Assembly: GCA_943789465.1 (NCBI GenBank)
Contig: CALSUF010000004.1
Coordinates: forward strand, 186,001-250,000
DNA from: an uncultured Flavobacteriaceae bacterium
GTDB lineage: Bacteria; Bacteroidota; Bacteroidia; Flavobacteriales; Flavobacteriaceae
Direction of reading: 5' to 3'
DNA length: 64,000 nt
Shown here: positions 1 to 7,947 of the stretch, piece after piece
Layout of the letters: each line of letters begins with the position of its first letter
Numbering within the stretch: position 1 is the first letter of the stretch
Made by a program: the position numbers and the translations under genes
The notes under the pieces: model-generated
Database searches by the model: none
What the model was told of the DNA's origin: nothing
The model's input: the letters and a program-made list of their open reading frames with translations, nothing else

Positions 1-746
1 ATACCTACAAACACGGCTATTAATGCAGAATAGCCAATAAAAAATGGAATTACATAAGTTTCAAGTTTAAGGGCCAACATAGCTGCCATAAATAAAAGCT
101 GAAATCCGAGGCCGTACATAGATACTAGTGTCATAAACCACTTTGGAAAAGGTGGGCTATCACTAGCGTTTTTGTCCATAACATACATGATTTTGTCAAA
201 GGTGATGTATAAAATATCATAGATCTTATAAAAAATATTAACTGTGCGTTGACTTTCTCCTTTGAGGGCTTTTGGTGCGGCATCTTCAAAAATACGACTG
301 GTAGAATCGCCTTCTACTGCGTTTCTTAAAATGACATAATAATAGTTGTAAACAGTACCTTGTAATTGAATTCCAAAAAAGGCAATTAACATATATGTTA
401 TAGAGCCTTCTGTAATGTGCCAAAAGGCCAGTAAAAAACAAAAGTTAAGAACAAAATCGGCAATCGAGTCGTAATAGCGTCCTGTGTATGAAGGGGTGTT
501 TTTTAGACGCGATAATTCTCCGTCTGCGGCATCTAAAATAGATTTTAAGATGATGAAAAGGGCAGCTGTTTTATGATGCCCGTTCAGCATGCACCCTATT
601 GCTATAAGTCCAGCAACAATAAATAGTGTTGTAACATGAATTGGTGTTACTGATGTATTTTTAAATTGGCATGCAATCCAATGGCCTGGGGTACGACCGT
701 AGTCGGATAAGTCTAAAAACTTATATTGTTTTGGGAGTTTTGCCAT
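1..746 (-). CDS. CDP-alcohol phosphatidyltransferase family protein (3' end outside window)
   Basis: Integral membrane enzyme of phospholipid synthesis that swaps CMP of a CDP-alcohol for a second alcohol. About 248 codons are visible from ATG at 744-746; the C-terminus lies beyond the window edge. The CDP-alcohol signature is present: D72, D75-G76, R80, G89, D93 and D97 (DAADGELSR ... G-RYYDSIAD), with Ser in place of the usual Ala before Arg. Several hydrophobic segments follow. The alcohol substrate cannot be told from the sequence; no neighbour on the left is visible. The start is supported by a compact N-terminus and by 112 bp of non-coding DNA upstream. Confidence 0.85.
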   Translation of the reverse strand, partial: MAKLPKQYKFLDLSDYGRTPGHWIACQFKNTSVTPIHVTTLFIVAGLIAIGCMLNGHHKTAALFIILKSILDAADGELSRLKNTPSYTGRYYDSIADFVLNFCFLLAFWHITEGSITYMLIAFFGIQLQGTVYNYYYVILRNAVEGDSTSRIFEDAAPKALKGESQRTVNIFYKIYDILYITFDKIMYVMDKNASDSPPFPKWFMTLVSMYGLGFQLLFMAAMLALKLETYVIPFFIGYSALIAVFVG

Positions 747-874
747 GGCTAGCCGATTGAAATTTGGTTATTTATATAAGCTACCAAAGGTACAATCATT
801 TTTTGGACTTGTATTTTATAACACAACCTAAAAATCTATGCACTTTGTTAGTATAGGTTGTTTTTAAAAAAACA

Positions 875-882
875 TATATTTG
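875..882 (+). promoter_or_regulatory. Bacteroidota -7 promoter box for the GNAT gene
   Basis: TATATTTG matches TAnnTTTG. It lies upstream of ATG 909 and inside the longer frame that opens with TTG at 858, so ATG 909 is the better start. Confidence 0.55.
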
Positions 883-908
883 TGAACTGGCAATTTTTGT
901 ATTTATTG

Positions 909-1595
909 ATGACTTCTTTAGAAAACAAATTAAAAAACCCTGTTTGGTACTCTTTAAATGAAACTCATAAAAAGTTTATCATTACATATGATGGCGTTCA
1001 GTTTTATCATCCAGACATCTGTACATTTGGTTCTTTTACAAATGTAGAAAAAACAGCTAAGGCACTAAATGAATATTCGAAATTATCAAAAAATTTCTTT
1101 TTAGTTTCAGAACATGAAACTCCGCTAATAGATAGTAATACGGTATTTATAGAAAAAAAAATAGAGGGCTGCCAGATGGTTTTAGATAATTTAGTAGATA
1201 TTAAAATAACAGAAAACATCGTTCCTTTAACAGAAAAGCATGCCAACGAAATTTATGAGTTGATATGGCTAGTTATGCCTGGATATTATCAAAAACGATC
1301 TTTTGAAATGGGCCATTTTTTTGGAATATTTAAAGATCATAAATTGGTTTCAATTTCTGGTCAGCGAATGCAATCTGATGACTTTATTGAGGTCAGTGCA
1401 GTCGTTACTCATCCAGATTATACACGAAGAGGCTATGCAAAACAGCTCGTTGCCCATACCACAAAAGAAGTTTTAAAACAGAAAAAATTACCTATTTTAC
1501 ATACAGATAAAGGAAATACAGCGATACCACTCTATGAAAAATTAGGTTATAGGGTCACTCGCGATATGAATTGGTGGCTTTATGGCCGGAAATAA
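909..1595 (+). CDS. GNAT family N-acetyltransferase
   Basis: Probable acetyl-CoA-dependent N-acetyltransferase of the FR47-like/GNAT fold, 228 residues from ATG 909. The C-terminal half holds the acetyl-CoA loop: VVTHPDYTRRGYAKQL (R-R-G-Y-A, motif A) followed by an LHTDKGNTAIPLYEKLGY motif B. The N-terminal half is less conserved, as is usual in this subgroup. The frame is open upstream to a TTG at 858, but that stretch contains a -7 promoter box, so the shorter start is chosen. The gene converges on the response regulator at 1605. Substrate unknown. Confidence 0.85.
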   Translation: MTSLENKLKNPVWYSLNETHKKFIITYDGVQFYHPDICTFGSFTNVEKTAKALNEYSKLSKNFFLVSEHETPLIDSNTVFIEKKIEGCQMVLDNLVDIKITENIVPLTEKHANEIYELIWLVMPGYYQKRSFEMGHFFGIFKDHKLVSISGQRMQSDDFIEVSAVVTHPDYTRRGYAKQLVAHTTKEVLKQKKLPILHTDKGNTAIPLYEKLGYRVTRDMNWWLYGRK

Positions 1596-1604
1596 TTTCT
1601 CAAG

Positions 1605-2288
1605 CTATATAAAGCCTTTTTCTTTAGCCGTTATCAGCAGTTGTCTATCGTCTAGTTTTTTTACATTAAACATGCGTTTGAGATTTCTTTTTCTCTTTTC
1701 GATTCCTGCACTTGAAAGTGGTAAGACACTTGGAAGGTCTTTCATTCGTGTGCCAATTGATAACTCATGTAAAATTTTTCTATCATATTGATCCAATATA
1801 AAATCATTCACAACTTGATCGCGAAGTAATTTTATAACAGTTTTGCTATAATATGGAGGGTCTTTTAATATGGTTTGAATGGTGTGGAGGAGTTCTAGAG
1901 GGGTAATGTCATTTTTTATTAAAAAACCTTCTGGATTGATGCTTTTAAGAATGCCATGCACGCGATAATTATTATTTAAGGTTGTGGATACGACGATTCT
2001 TAGATTGGGTAATAGTTCTTTGGCAAGTAAACCTAAATCTTCACCAGATAGAATTTTACCATCTTTTGACTTAGGTAAGTTTATATCGATAAACACTATA
2101 TAGTTATGTTTATTGGATTTCAAAGCTTTTTTTATCAATCGGCGACCACTATCACAATCATGTGCTGTATTTACTAAAAACTCTACGTTTGGGTTATGTC
2201 TGTTGTAATATTTTAATGCAGTTTCATAAGCTTCTGTAATTAAAGGGTGGTCGTCTATGATAAGAACGAAATATTTTTTAGGACTCAT
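1605..2288 (-). CDS. LuxR/NarL-type response regulator
   Basis: Two-component response regulator of 227 residues. An N-terminal receiver (about 1-130) has the acidic pair in IIDDHP (D12-D13), phospho-acceptor D68 in FIDINLP and Lys in FLIKND. A C-terminal GerE-like helix-turn-helix (about 165-227) carries LDQYDRKILHELS and KDLPSVLPLSSAGIEKRKRNL. It overlaps the 3' end of the histidine-kinase reading frame by 11 bp (2278-2288), so the pair forms one operon and the kinase is its expected partner. Targets unknown. Confidence 0.88.
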   Translation of the reverse strand: MSPKKYFVLIIDDHPLITEAYETALKYYNRHNPNVEFLVNTAHDCDSGRRLIKKALKSNKHNYIVFIDINLPKSKDGKILSGEDLGLLAKELLPNLRIVVSTTLNNNYRVHGILKSINPEGFLIKNDITPLELLHTIQTILKDPPYYSKTVIKLLRDQVVNDFILDQYDRKILHELSIGTRMKDLPSVLPLSSAGIEKRKRNLKRMFNVKKLDDRQLLITAKEKGFI

Positions 2289-4325
2289 TTTTTGGGATTT
2301 TAATTGTTAATACGGTGCCTTTGGTAGGAGTAGAAGAAATTTTAAACACTCCATTTAATTTTTTTGTTCTAGATTTTATATTTTTTAATCCAATTCCTTT
2401 AAACTTTTGATTGCTATCAAACCCAACACCATCATCTTTAAGTTCTACTACGAAGTTTTTTTTGTTGACCATAAAAACCAAGTTTATTTTTTTTGCAAAT
2501 GCATGTTTGAGAATGTTTTGTAATGCTTCTTGTAGAATCCTTAATAAATTTGCTTTAAATACCTGATCTATTTGATGCCAATCAATGGAGGTGTCAATGT
2601 CAAATGTATATTTAAAATTTCCTAGCTTAGATTTTTTTTCTAATTCCTCTTCAATGATGCTCGAAAAACTAATCGGGATACTGTCAATATTATCACTTAG
2701 TTTGTGTGAAACATTGCGAATTTCCTTTTCAATGGTTTGCAATTCATCTATGTATTTCTCGATGTTGTTTTAGAGTATTTTTATCCCCCTTAATCTCTAA
2801 AAATCCGAGGTTCATACGTGTTCCAAACAATTTACCCAGTACGCCATCGTGTAATTCTTCTGATATCCGATGGCGTTCTTTTACTTTTTCAGCTTCTAAT
2901 TTCTCCTGTTGTTTTAAGGTCAGCAAGTACACTTGTTCGTTGGATTTTTGTTGTTCGTTCTCAAACGACAAGATTCTGTTTTTAGATATCTGAGCCACAA
3001 TAAATAAAGCCAAAACAAACAATAATCCTCCTGCGACACTTGTTACAACGATCCATACTTTTTGCTCTGCCAAACGTTTCGTTTCTTCAATATATTCATC
3101 GGTTTCAAATGCAATTCTGGTAAATTTATTTTGAATTTTTCGTTCTAAAATTTGTAAACTATCACTAAAATCGATGTGTTTTTTTAGGTAGATTGAAGAG
3201 TTTTTGTGGTCCAAATTTGCTAGAATACTTAAGGTCTCCAAATAGTCTCTGTTATTTTTTATTGCATTAGCCAAACGATTGGCTTCTTTTGCAATCGCGA
3301 TCGCTTTGACACTGTCTTGAGCATACGTATAATAGCGAGCTAAATGAATATTACTGATAATAACTCCAGACTTATTACCCATACTATCTCTTATCCGCAA
3401 AGCTTTATTTAGCGATGCGCCAACTCCAAGGGTATCCTTCATCAACAGTTTGCAAAAAGCTTTGTTGTCAAGGGTACGGGCATAGTTGTCTATATTATCA
3501 AACGTTAAGTTTTCGTCTTTCAAGAGCTGGTTATAATTTTGCAACGCTTTGGTGTAGTCTCCTTTTTTAATATAAGTGTTTCCAATGTTGTTTAAGACAG
3601 CATCCTTGTAGGCTTCGATTGTTTTGCACTCTGTTTAAGTTTTCAATGGCTTTATCGTAATAAAACAGTGCCTTGTCGTATTCGTAGATGTCTTTTTGTA
3701 ATTGCCCTAAATGGTTGTAGCAAGAAAATAGAGACTCATAGTCTTCTATTCTTTTAAATTTTTTAATTGCTATAAAAATTAGTACTTCACTTCCAGAGTA
3801 ATCTTTGAACCGTCCTTTGATAAATGCCATGCCGTACTGCATTTTTGCCGATTCATAGGTATGACCACTTTTTTCAAAAAAATTATTTGCGGCATTAAAG
3901 TGGTGGTAGGCACTGTCAAAAACATGCCCTTCGTTGTAATAACTGGCATAATTCCAGTGGGCATCTCCCATGGCAAAGGAGTCGTTCTGTTTGGTGGCCA
4001 GTGACAAGCCTTCGTTGGTTTGTTTTTTAAACAATGCTGTATCGCCTAGTTTTAGGTTTCTATACGCAATTGTATTCAAAGTCCTCGCCTGCACGGAGTC
4101 CGCATGAGAGGATGTTACATAATGGTATGCTTTTACTAAAAACTGTTTGCGCTGTTCTAATGAAAAGGAGGTGTTTTTGGATGCGTCGATCCAAGAGGTA
4201 ATACTGTCGTTTTTTGAGGAAACTGCTGACACATCTGTTTTCTTGGCTGGGTCCTCACTGGAAAGTGCCATCAATGAGCAGGCAAGGCAGAGAGCAAGAA
4301 AAGGGGTCATACGGTTTGAGTTCAA
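2278..4325 (-). pseudogene. TPR-containing sensor histidine kinase, interrupted by two frameshifts
   Basis: One gene read in three frames. 4325-3567 gives a lipoprotein-like start and tetratricopeptide repeats. 3544-2744 continues the TPRs, then one membrane helix (VWIVVTSVAGGLLFVLALFI), a coiled coil and a HisKA_3 dimerisation helix with the His in EELHDG. 2742-2278 holds the HATPase with DDGVGFD and GIGLKNI boxes. The first break lies at the TTTT run 3622-3625 and the second at 2768-2771. Removing one base from each run restores a continuous frame (VQTIEAYKDAV and TLNNIEKYIDEL across the joins). Either a young pseudogene or two sequencing errors; the remaining sequence is undegraded. It pairs with the LuxR-type regulator downstream. 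Confidence 0.85.
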
Positions 4326-4409
4326 AAGAGGGGGCTTTTGTGCAAATTACTAAAAAAACCTTTAACAGGTCTTTCTATCAAAGGTTTTTATAGGAAAAAT
4401 TTCTAAGAA

Positions 4410-4571
4410 TTATTTCTTACTTCCGTTATCTACGTTTGCATCTTCATCGCCTGTTGCTTGTATGTCTTCCACGGCATTGGCGTTTTGGTCGTCATCTAAA
4501 GCTTGTGGTGAACAAGAAGATAAAATAAGTGTTACTGTCAATAAAGAGAAAATAAATTTTAAGGTTTTCAT
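4410..4571 (-). CDS. small acidic lipoprotein (53 aa)
   Basis: Short gene with a clear lipoprotein signal: MKTLKFIFSLLTVTLILSSC, with Cys20 as lipid attachment site. The mature part is only about 33 residues, acidic and low in complexity (SPQALDDDQNANAV ... GDEDANVDNGSKK). No domain is recognised. It lies upstream of the TPR histidine kinase on the same strand, with 84 bp between them, so it may be co-transcribed and could be an accessory of the sensor; this is inference. Small abundant lipoproteins of this kind are common in flavobacteria. Confidence 0.7.
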   Translation of the reverse strand: MKTLKFIFSLLTVTLILSSCSPQALDDDQNANAVEDIQATGDEDANVDNGSKK

Positions 4572-4776
4572 GGTGCTGGTTTTAGGGTTTAGTTTTTTTT
4601 TGTGCTGTACATACAGCGTGATATTTTAATAAGAGCACTCAATTTGTTGTTTGTGAGTGCATTATAGGATTCCTGAGACAAATATATAGAGGTCTGGATG
4701 AGTTTACAAAAATTGACAGTTGATTTTAGTAAGTGCCCTGTATTTAATAGTGAAAACCCCTAAAACAAGAGTGAAA

Positions 4777-5514
4777 TTAGTTTGGTACAAAAAAGGCCTT
4801 TTTAGATAATAGTTCATTCATTTCAAGTATGTTATCAATAAACGTCTTCGTAAAAGGTATTTTGTGAAGGTTTTTAATAAAACAAGTCGATTTTCCAAAA
4901 TTAATTCTAGAAATGCAGTTAATATTAACGATGTAGCTTTTATGGATTCTATAAAAATTAGTAGGCATTGCGTTTTCAAAGACTTTAAGAGTTTTGTAGG
5001 CGCCAATTATTTTGCCGTCATCCATATAAAAATCGGTTGTGTTGTTATCAGCTTTCAAGTACAGGATATGTTTAATGTTTAAATAATGAAAATCTTTATG
5101 CGATTTCAAACAAATAGTTTCCATTTCTTTTTTGGGGTAATACTCCATAATTGTATTGAGCCTCTTTCGAATATCAAGTTCTGTCAAAGGTTTTAAAAGA
5201 TATAAAGAGAAGTTGTATTGATACGCATCATAGGCTTTGTCCTTGGTCGTAGAAAGTGCAATAATATGGGGTTTGCCTTTACTATACTGTGATATTTCTG
5301 AAATAAATTTTGGAAAGTTAATTTGAGTAGTCTCTATATTAATAAAAATTATTTCAGGTTTTATTTTTAAAATACGATCAAAAACTTCATTTTGATTTTC
5401 GGATATGTGACTGAATTCAATTTGGTCAAAATCATTCCCAACCTTTTTGATAATATCAACGGCGCTTTGATCTTGTTCAATAATTAAACATTTTATTGCC
5501 ATAACTTCTAGCAT
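4777..5514 (-). CDS. LytTR-domain response regulator with degenerate receiver
   Basis: 245 residues (or 241 from the second Met, MAIKCLIIEQDQ, at 5502). The N-terminal part (about 1-125) folds as a receiver, but the phospho-acceptor Asp is replaced by Asn59 (PEIIFINIETT where PDLIFLDIEMP is usual). The acidic pair is also changed (IEQDQ). A conserved Lys remains in LLKPLTE. The C-terminal LytTR DNA-binding domain (about 140-240) has YLKADNNTTDFYMDDGK and NFYRIHKSYIVNI. No histidine kinase is adjacent. It is probably a DNA-binding regulator not controlled by phosphorylation. A perfect 18-bp inverted repeat lies 28 bp upstream of the start. Confidence 0.85.
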   Translation of the reverse strand: MLEVMAIKCLIIEQDQSAVDIIKKVGNDFDQIEFSHISENQNEVFDRILKIKPEIIFINIETTQINFPKFISEISQYSKGKPHIIALSTTKDKAYDAYQYNFSLYLLKPLTELDIRKRLNTIMEYYPKKEMETICLKSHKDFHYLNIKHILYLKADNNTTDFYMDDGKIIGAYKTLKVFENAMPTNFYRIHKSYIVNINCISRINFGKSTCFIKNLHKIPFTKTFIDNILEMNELLSKKAFFVPN

Positions 5515-5541
5515 GCAATTTAAGCACTTGAAATATGATAT

Positions 5542-5584
5542 AAGTTCTCTTTTACCTTACTTTTTATAAGGTAAAAGAGAACTT
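5542..5584. repeat. perfect 18-bp inverted repeat
   Basis: Arms at 5542-5559 (AAGTTCTCTTTTACCTTA) and 5567-5584 are exact reverse complements around a 7-nt spacer. A T-run follows the right arm on the plus strand, but no plus-strand gene ends here. The repeat sits directly upstream of the LytTR gene, so it may be an operator, an mRNA hairpin or a terminator left from a lost gene. Confidence 0.75.
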
Positions 5585-5760
5585 TTTAAGGCTTTCAAAA
5601 GAGTGTTGTTTTTCATCCAACTCTGAAGATTTAAAGGCTCTGTTTTCTCGAAGTAAATTTAAAAATTATTGTTAATGTTCTAACGTCAAATTTACCAAGA
5701 CTAGTGATTTATAATTATTAAAATCAATTAAAAACAAGTTTTTGAAGTAAAACTCGGTTG

Positions 5761-5838
5761 TTATAAAGCGTCAATTTTTAAATTTTGAAGCTCTGCCCAT
5801 TCAGTCCATGAGCCGTCATAAATAGCCAGCTTGTAAAT
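5761..5838 (-). pseudogene. 3'-terminal remnant of a rhodanese-type sulfurtransferase
   Basis: Directly after, and in frame with, the stop codon of the lipoprotein gene at 5839, the minus strand reads IYKLAIYDGSWTEWAELQ and seven more residues before TAA. YDGSW-x-EW is the characteristic C-terminal tail of thiosulfate/3-mercaptopyruvate sulfurtransferases. No start or catalytic CxxxxR loop is present, so only the last 25 codons or so survive. Probably left behind when the lipoprotein/RDD pair or another segment replaced the rest of the gene. Confidence 0.6.
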
Positions 5839-6057
5839 TTAGTTTTTTGGTCTATAGATTGCACCCGTCGCAAAATCAACAATTATACCTGGCCAAAAAA
5901 GTAGAAGATCGGCAATTAATGCGCCAACTCTAATTTCTCTTTGCTCTTCTACTGCGGCAGGCTTTGTTTTTTGATGTGCTGTTATTTTTCCACCAAAAAC
6001 GGTAGCGCAACTCGTCATCATAAGTGCAATTAATCCGATTGCAACAACATTTTTCAT
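5839..6057 (-). CDS. small lipoprotein (72 aa)
   Basis: Signal sequence MKNVVAIGLIALMMTSCATVFGG with lipid-attachment Cys17. The C-terminal half has a hydrophobic stretch (VGALIADLLLFWPGIIVDFATGAIYRP) typical of small flavobacterial lipoproteins that stay membrane associated. It lies 14 bp downstream of the RDD-family gene on the same strand and is probably co-transcribed with it. The exact function is not recognised. Confidence 0.7.
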   Translation of the reverse strand: MKNVVAIGLIALMMTSCATVFGGKITAHQKTKPAAVEEQREIRVGALIADLLLFWPGIIVDFATGAIYRPKN

Positions 6058-6071
6058 TTTAATAGTTATGT

Positions 6072-6428
6072 TTAAAATTGTATTAATTCTGTTTTGGATA
6101 CTCGGTCATGAATCCCCACGGGTATAAATAAGTAAGAGAAGAAGTCAACAGGAATTAAGCGACATAGAGTTCTTATGAGAATCCTTAAAGCTCCTGGTTT
6201 TTTATAAGTAACACTACTGACTACTTTAGTTTTAGTTATCATTTTTCCAACGGTTTGCCCCATAGTCCACTCCATAACAAAATAATACAAATAGTACAGA
6301 CTTATCATAATGTACTTTAAATGTTCCTCTAGTATATAGTCTTTGAAGAGTGTTGATAAAATTATGACGACAATAAAAAACACTAAGGAGTCAATAAGAA
6401 AATTATACAAACGGACACGTTTTTTCAC
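6072..6428 (-). CDS. RDD family membrane protein (118 aa)
   Basis: Short RDD-domain protein. It has an opening RLYNFLIDSL (Arg/Asp of the RDD name), two to three hydrophobic helices, and the conserved GQTVGKMITKTKVV loop followed by RILIRTLCRLIP. RDD proteins are polytopic membrane proteins of mostly unknown role; some are proposed Na+(Li+)/H+ antiporters. It forms a likely operon with the lipoprotein at 5839, 14 bp downstream. The C-terminus (HDRVSKTELIQF) is intact. Confidence 0.8.
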   Translation of the reverse strand: MKKRVRLYNFLIDSLVFFIVVIILSTLFKDYILEEHLKYIMISLYYLYYFVMEWTMGQTVGKMITKTKVVSSVTYKKPGALRILIRTLCRLIPVDFFSYLFIPVGIHDRVSKTELIQF

Positions 6429-6619
6429 AATGTTTAAATTATAGTTAGTATAGTTAATGCTGTTATAAGCTTCAATTCAACTCATAGAGTAAGTCATAAG
6501 TTAAGACTGAAAACACTTGTAAAATGATGATATATGACTAACTAAAATTAGGGGGGGTATTAGTTAGTTAAATTGGTTTTTAATAGTCTATAAATATAAA
6601 TAAAAAAAAATTAATCAAA

Positions 6620-6652
6620 AAAAAACGCTTGCAAATATTGCAAGCGTTTTTT
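6620..6652. terminator. intrinsic terminator after glutamine synthetase II
   Basis: A-tract, CGCTTGCAA (6626-6634), 3-nt loop, TTGCAAGCG (6638-6646), T-tract. It lies 18 bp beyond the GSII stop on the minus strand and is symmetric enough to work in both directions, which would shield GSII from the RDD operon. Confidence 0.9.
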
Positions 6653-6670
6653 AATAATATATTAGGGTAA

Positions 6671-7693
6671 TTAGATATTTGCAGACTTTACTGTTTTGAT
6701 AATACGTCCAGCAATTTTGTAAGGATCCCCATTTGAAGCAGGTCTTCTGTCTTCTAACCAGCCCTTCCAGCCTTTTTCAACTGCAATAATTGGAATACGA
6801 ATAGAGGCACCTCTATCAGAAACTCCCCAAGAGAAATCTGTAATTGCAGCAGTTTCGTGTAATCCAGTCAAACGTTGGTCGTTAAACTCGCCATAAACTT
6901 CAATATGCTCTTTTACAACAGGTCTGAATGCTTCACAAATTTTGGCATAAACCTCTTTGTCTCCACAAGTTCTTAAAATTGTATTAGAGAAGTTTGCATG
7001 CATACCAGAACCGTTCCAGTCCATGTCTTTTCCTAATGGTTTTGGGTGGTAATCAATGTAGTAGCCATACTTTTCAGTTAAACGATCTAATAAGTAACGA
7101 GCAATCCATATTTCATCACCAGCTTGTTTAGCACCTTTTGCAAACAATTGGAATTCCCATTGTCCTGATGCTACCTCTTGATTTATTCCTTCAAAATTTA
7201 GACCCGCATCAATACATAGATCAGCATGTTCTTCAACTAAGGCACGACCATGTGTGTTTTTCCCTCCAACAGAACAATAATACATACCTTGTGGAGCAGG
7301 ATAGCCTCCAACAGGGAAACCTAAAGGTAATTGTGTTTTTGTATCCATGATAAAATATTCTTGTTCAAAACCGAACCAGAAATCATTATCATTATCATCA
7401 ATAGTGGCTCTACCATTAGAAACGTGAGGCGTACCGTCAGCGTTCAAAACTTCTGTCATTACTAAATACCCATTAATTCTTGCAGGATCTTTATAGATTG
7501 CAACTGGTTTTAGCAAACAATCAGAAGCACCTCCAGATGCTTGTTTTGTAGATGAACCATCAAAAGACCAATTGTCCAGTTCTTCAATTGTTCCCTGAAA
7601 ATTTTCGTGCTCTTCAACTTTGGTTTTACTTCTCATATTTTGAGTTGGAAAATATCCATCTAACCAAATGTATTCTAATTTAATTTTTGCCAT
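6671..7693 (-). CDS. glutamine synthetase, type II-like (beta-grasp, 340 aa)
   Basis: ATP-dependent ligation of ammonia to glutamate. At about 340 residues it matches the short GSII class, not the 470-residue GSI. Visible active-site blocks are FGFEQEYF (metal-binding Glu), NQEVASGQWEFQ, the ATP-binding NGSGMHANFS, EFNDQRLTGLHETA and the substrate-binding SDRGASIRIP. The frame is open to 7723, but that point coincides with a -7 promoter box on the minus strand, so ATG 7693 (MAKIKLEYIWLDG) is the start. No adenylylation site of the GSI kind is seen. It is divergent from GSIII at 7948. Confidence 0.93.
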   Translation of the reverse strand: MAKIKLEYIWLDGYFPTQNMRSKTKVEEHENFQGTIEELDNWSFDGSSTKQASGGASDCLLKPVAIYKDPARINGYLVMTEVLNADGTPHVSNGRATIDDNDNDFWFGFEQEYFIMDTKTQLPLGFPVGGYPAPQGMYYCSVGGKNTHGRALVEEHADLCIDAGLNFEGINQEVASGQWEFQLFAKGAKQAGDEIWIARYLLDRLTEKYGYYIDYHPKPLGKDMDWNGSGMHANFSNTILRTCGDKEVYAKICEAFRPVVKEHIEVYGEFNDQRLTGLHETAAITDFSWGVSDRGASIRIPIIAVEKGWKGWLEDRRPASNGDPYKIAGRIIKTVKSANI

Positions 7694-7722
7694 AATTTTT
7701 TTAAAATTTAATTTAATGACCA

Positions 7723-7730
7723 CAAATATA
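7723..7730 (-). promoter_or_regulatory. -7 promoter box of GSII
   Basis: The minus strand reads TATATTTG, an exact TAnnTTTG box, 29 nt upstream of ATG 7693. It overlaps the first codon of the longer possible frame and so decides the start. Confidence 0.6.
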
Positions 7731-7768
7731 AAAACATTGATAGTTACTCTATATTATTTAAGGGTATA

Positions 7769-7816
7769 ATTTATCAACACTAATGTATTTTTACTGAATA
7801 CCCTATATTTATAGGG
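7769..7816. promoter_or_regulatory. paired inverted repeats between the two glutamine synthetase genes
   Basis: CCCTATA (7801-7807) and TATAGGG (7810-7816) form a perfect 7-bp inverted repeat. A further GGGTAT just to the left pairs with the ATACCC that runs into the same site. It is central between divergent GSII and GSIII and a candidate operator for nitrogen control; no known regulator is assigned. Confidence 0.35.
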
Positions 7817-7908
7817 GTTTCATTATATTTTTCATATTTTAACACTATGTAAATTTTATATTTGTTAATAAATATGCTGTCGAAGGCTTATTTTTACTAC
7901 GATTATTT

Positions 7909-7916
7909 TATTTTTG
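7909..7916 (+). promoter_or_regulatory. -7 promoter box of GSIII
   Basis: TATTTTTG fits TAnnTTTG, 31 nt upstream of the GSIII ATG at 7948. No convincing -33 box is seen. Confidence 0.5.
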
Positions 7917-7947
7917 TATTATGATTTTCATTTAAAACCAGTTACTT

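Noticed and set aside
858..908. Longer N-terminus of the GNAT gene from TTG 858
   Set aside because: A -7 promoter box lies inside this stretch and the peptide it encodes does not fit the family.
4572..4776. Possible small gene or RNA between the lipoprotein and LytTR genes
   Set aside because: No frame with a start and a plausible protein, and no hairpin with T-run was seen.
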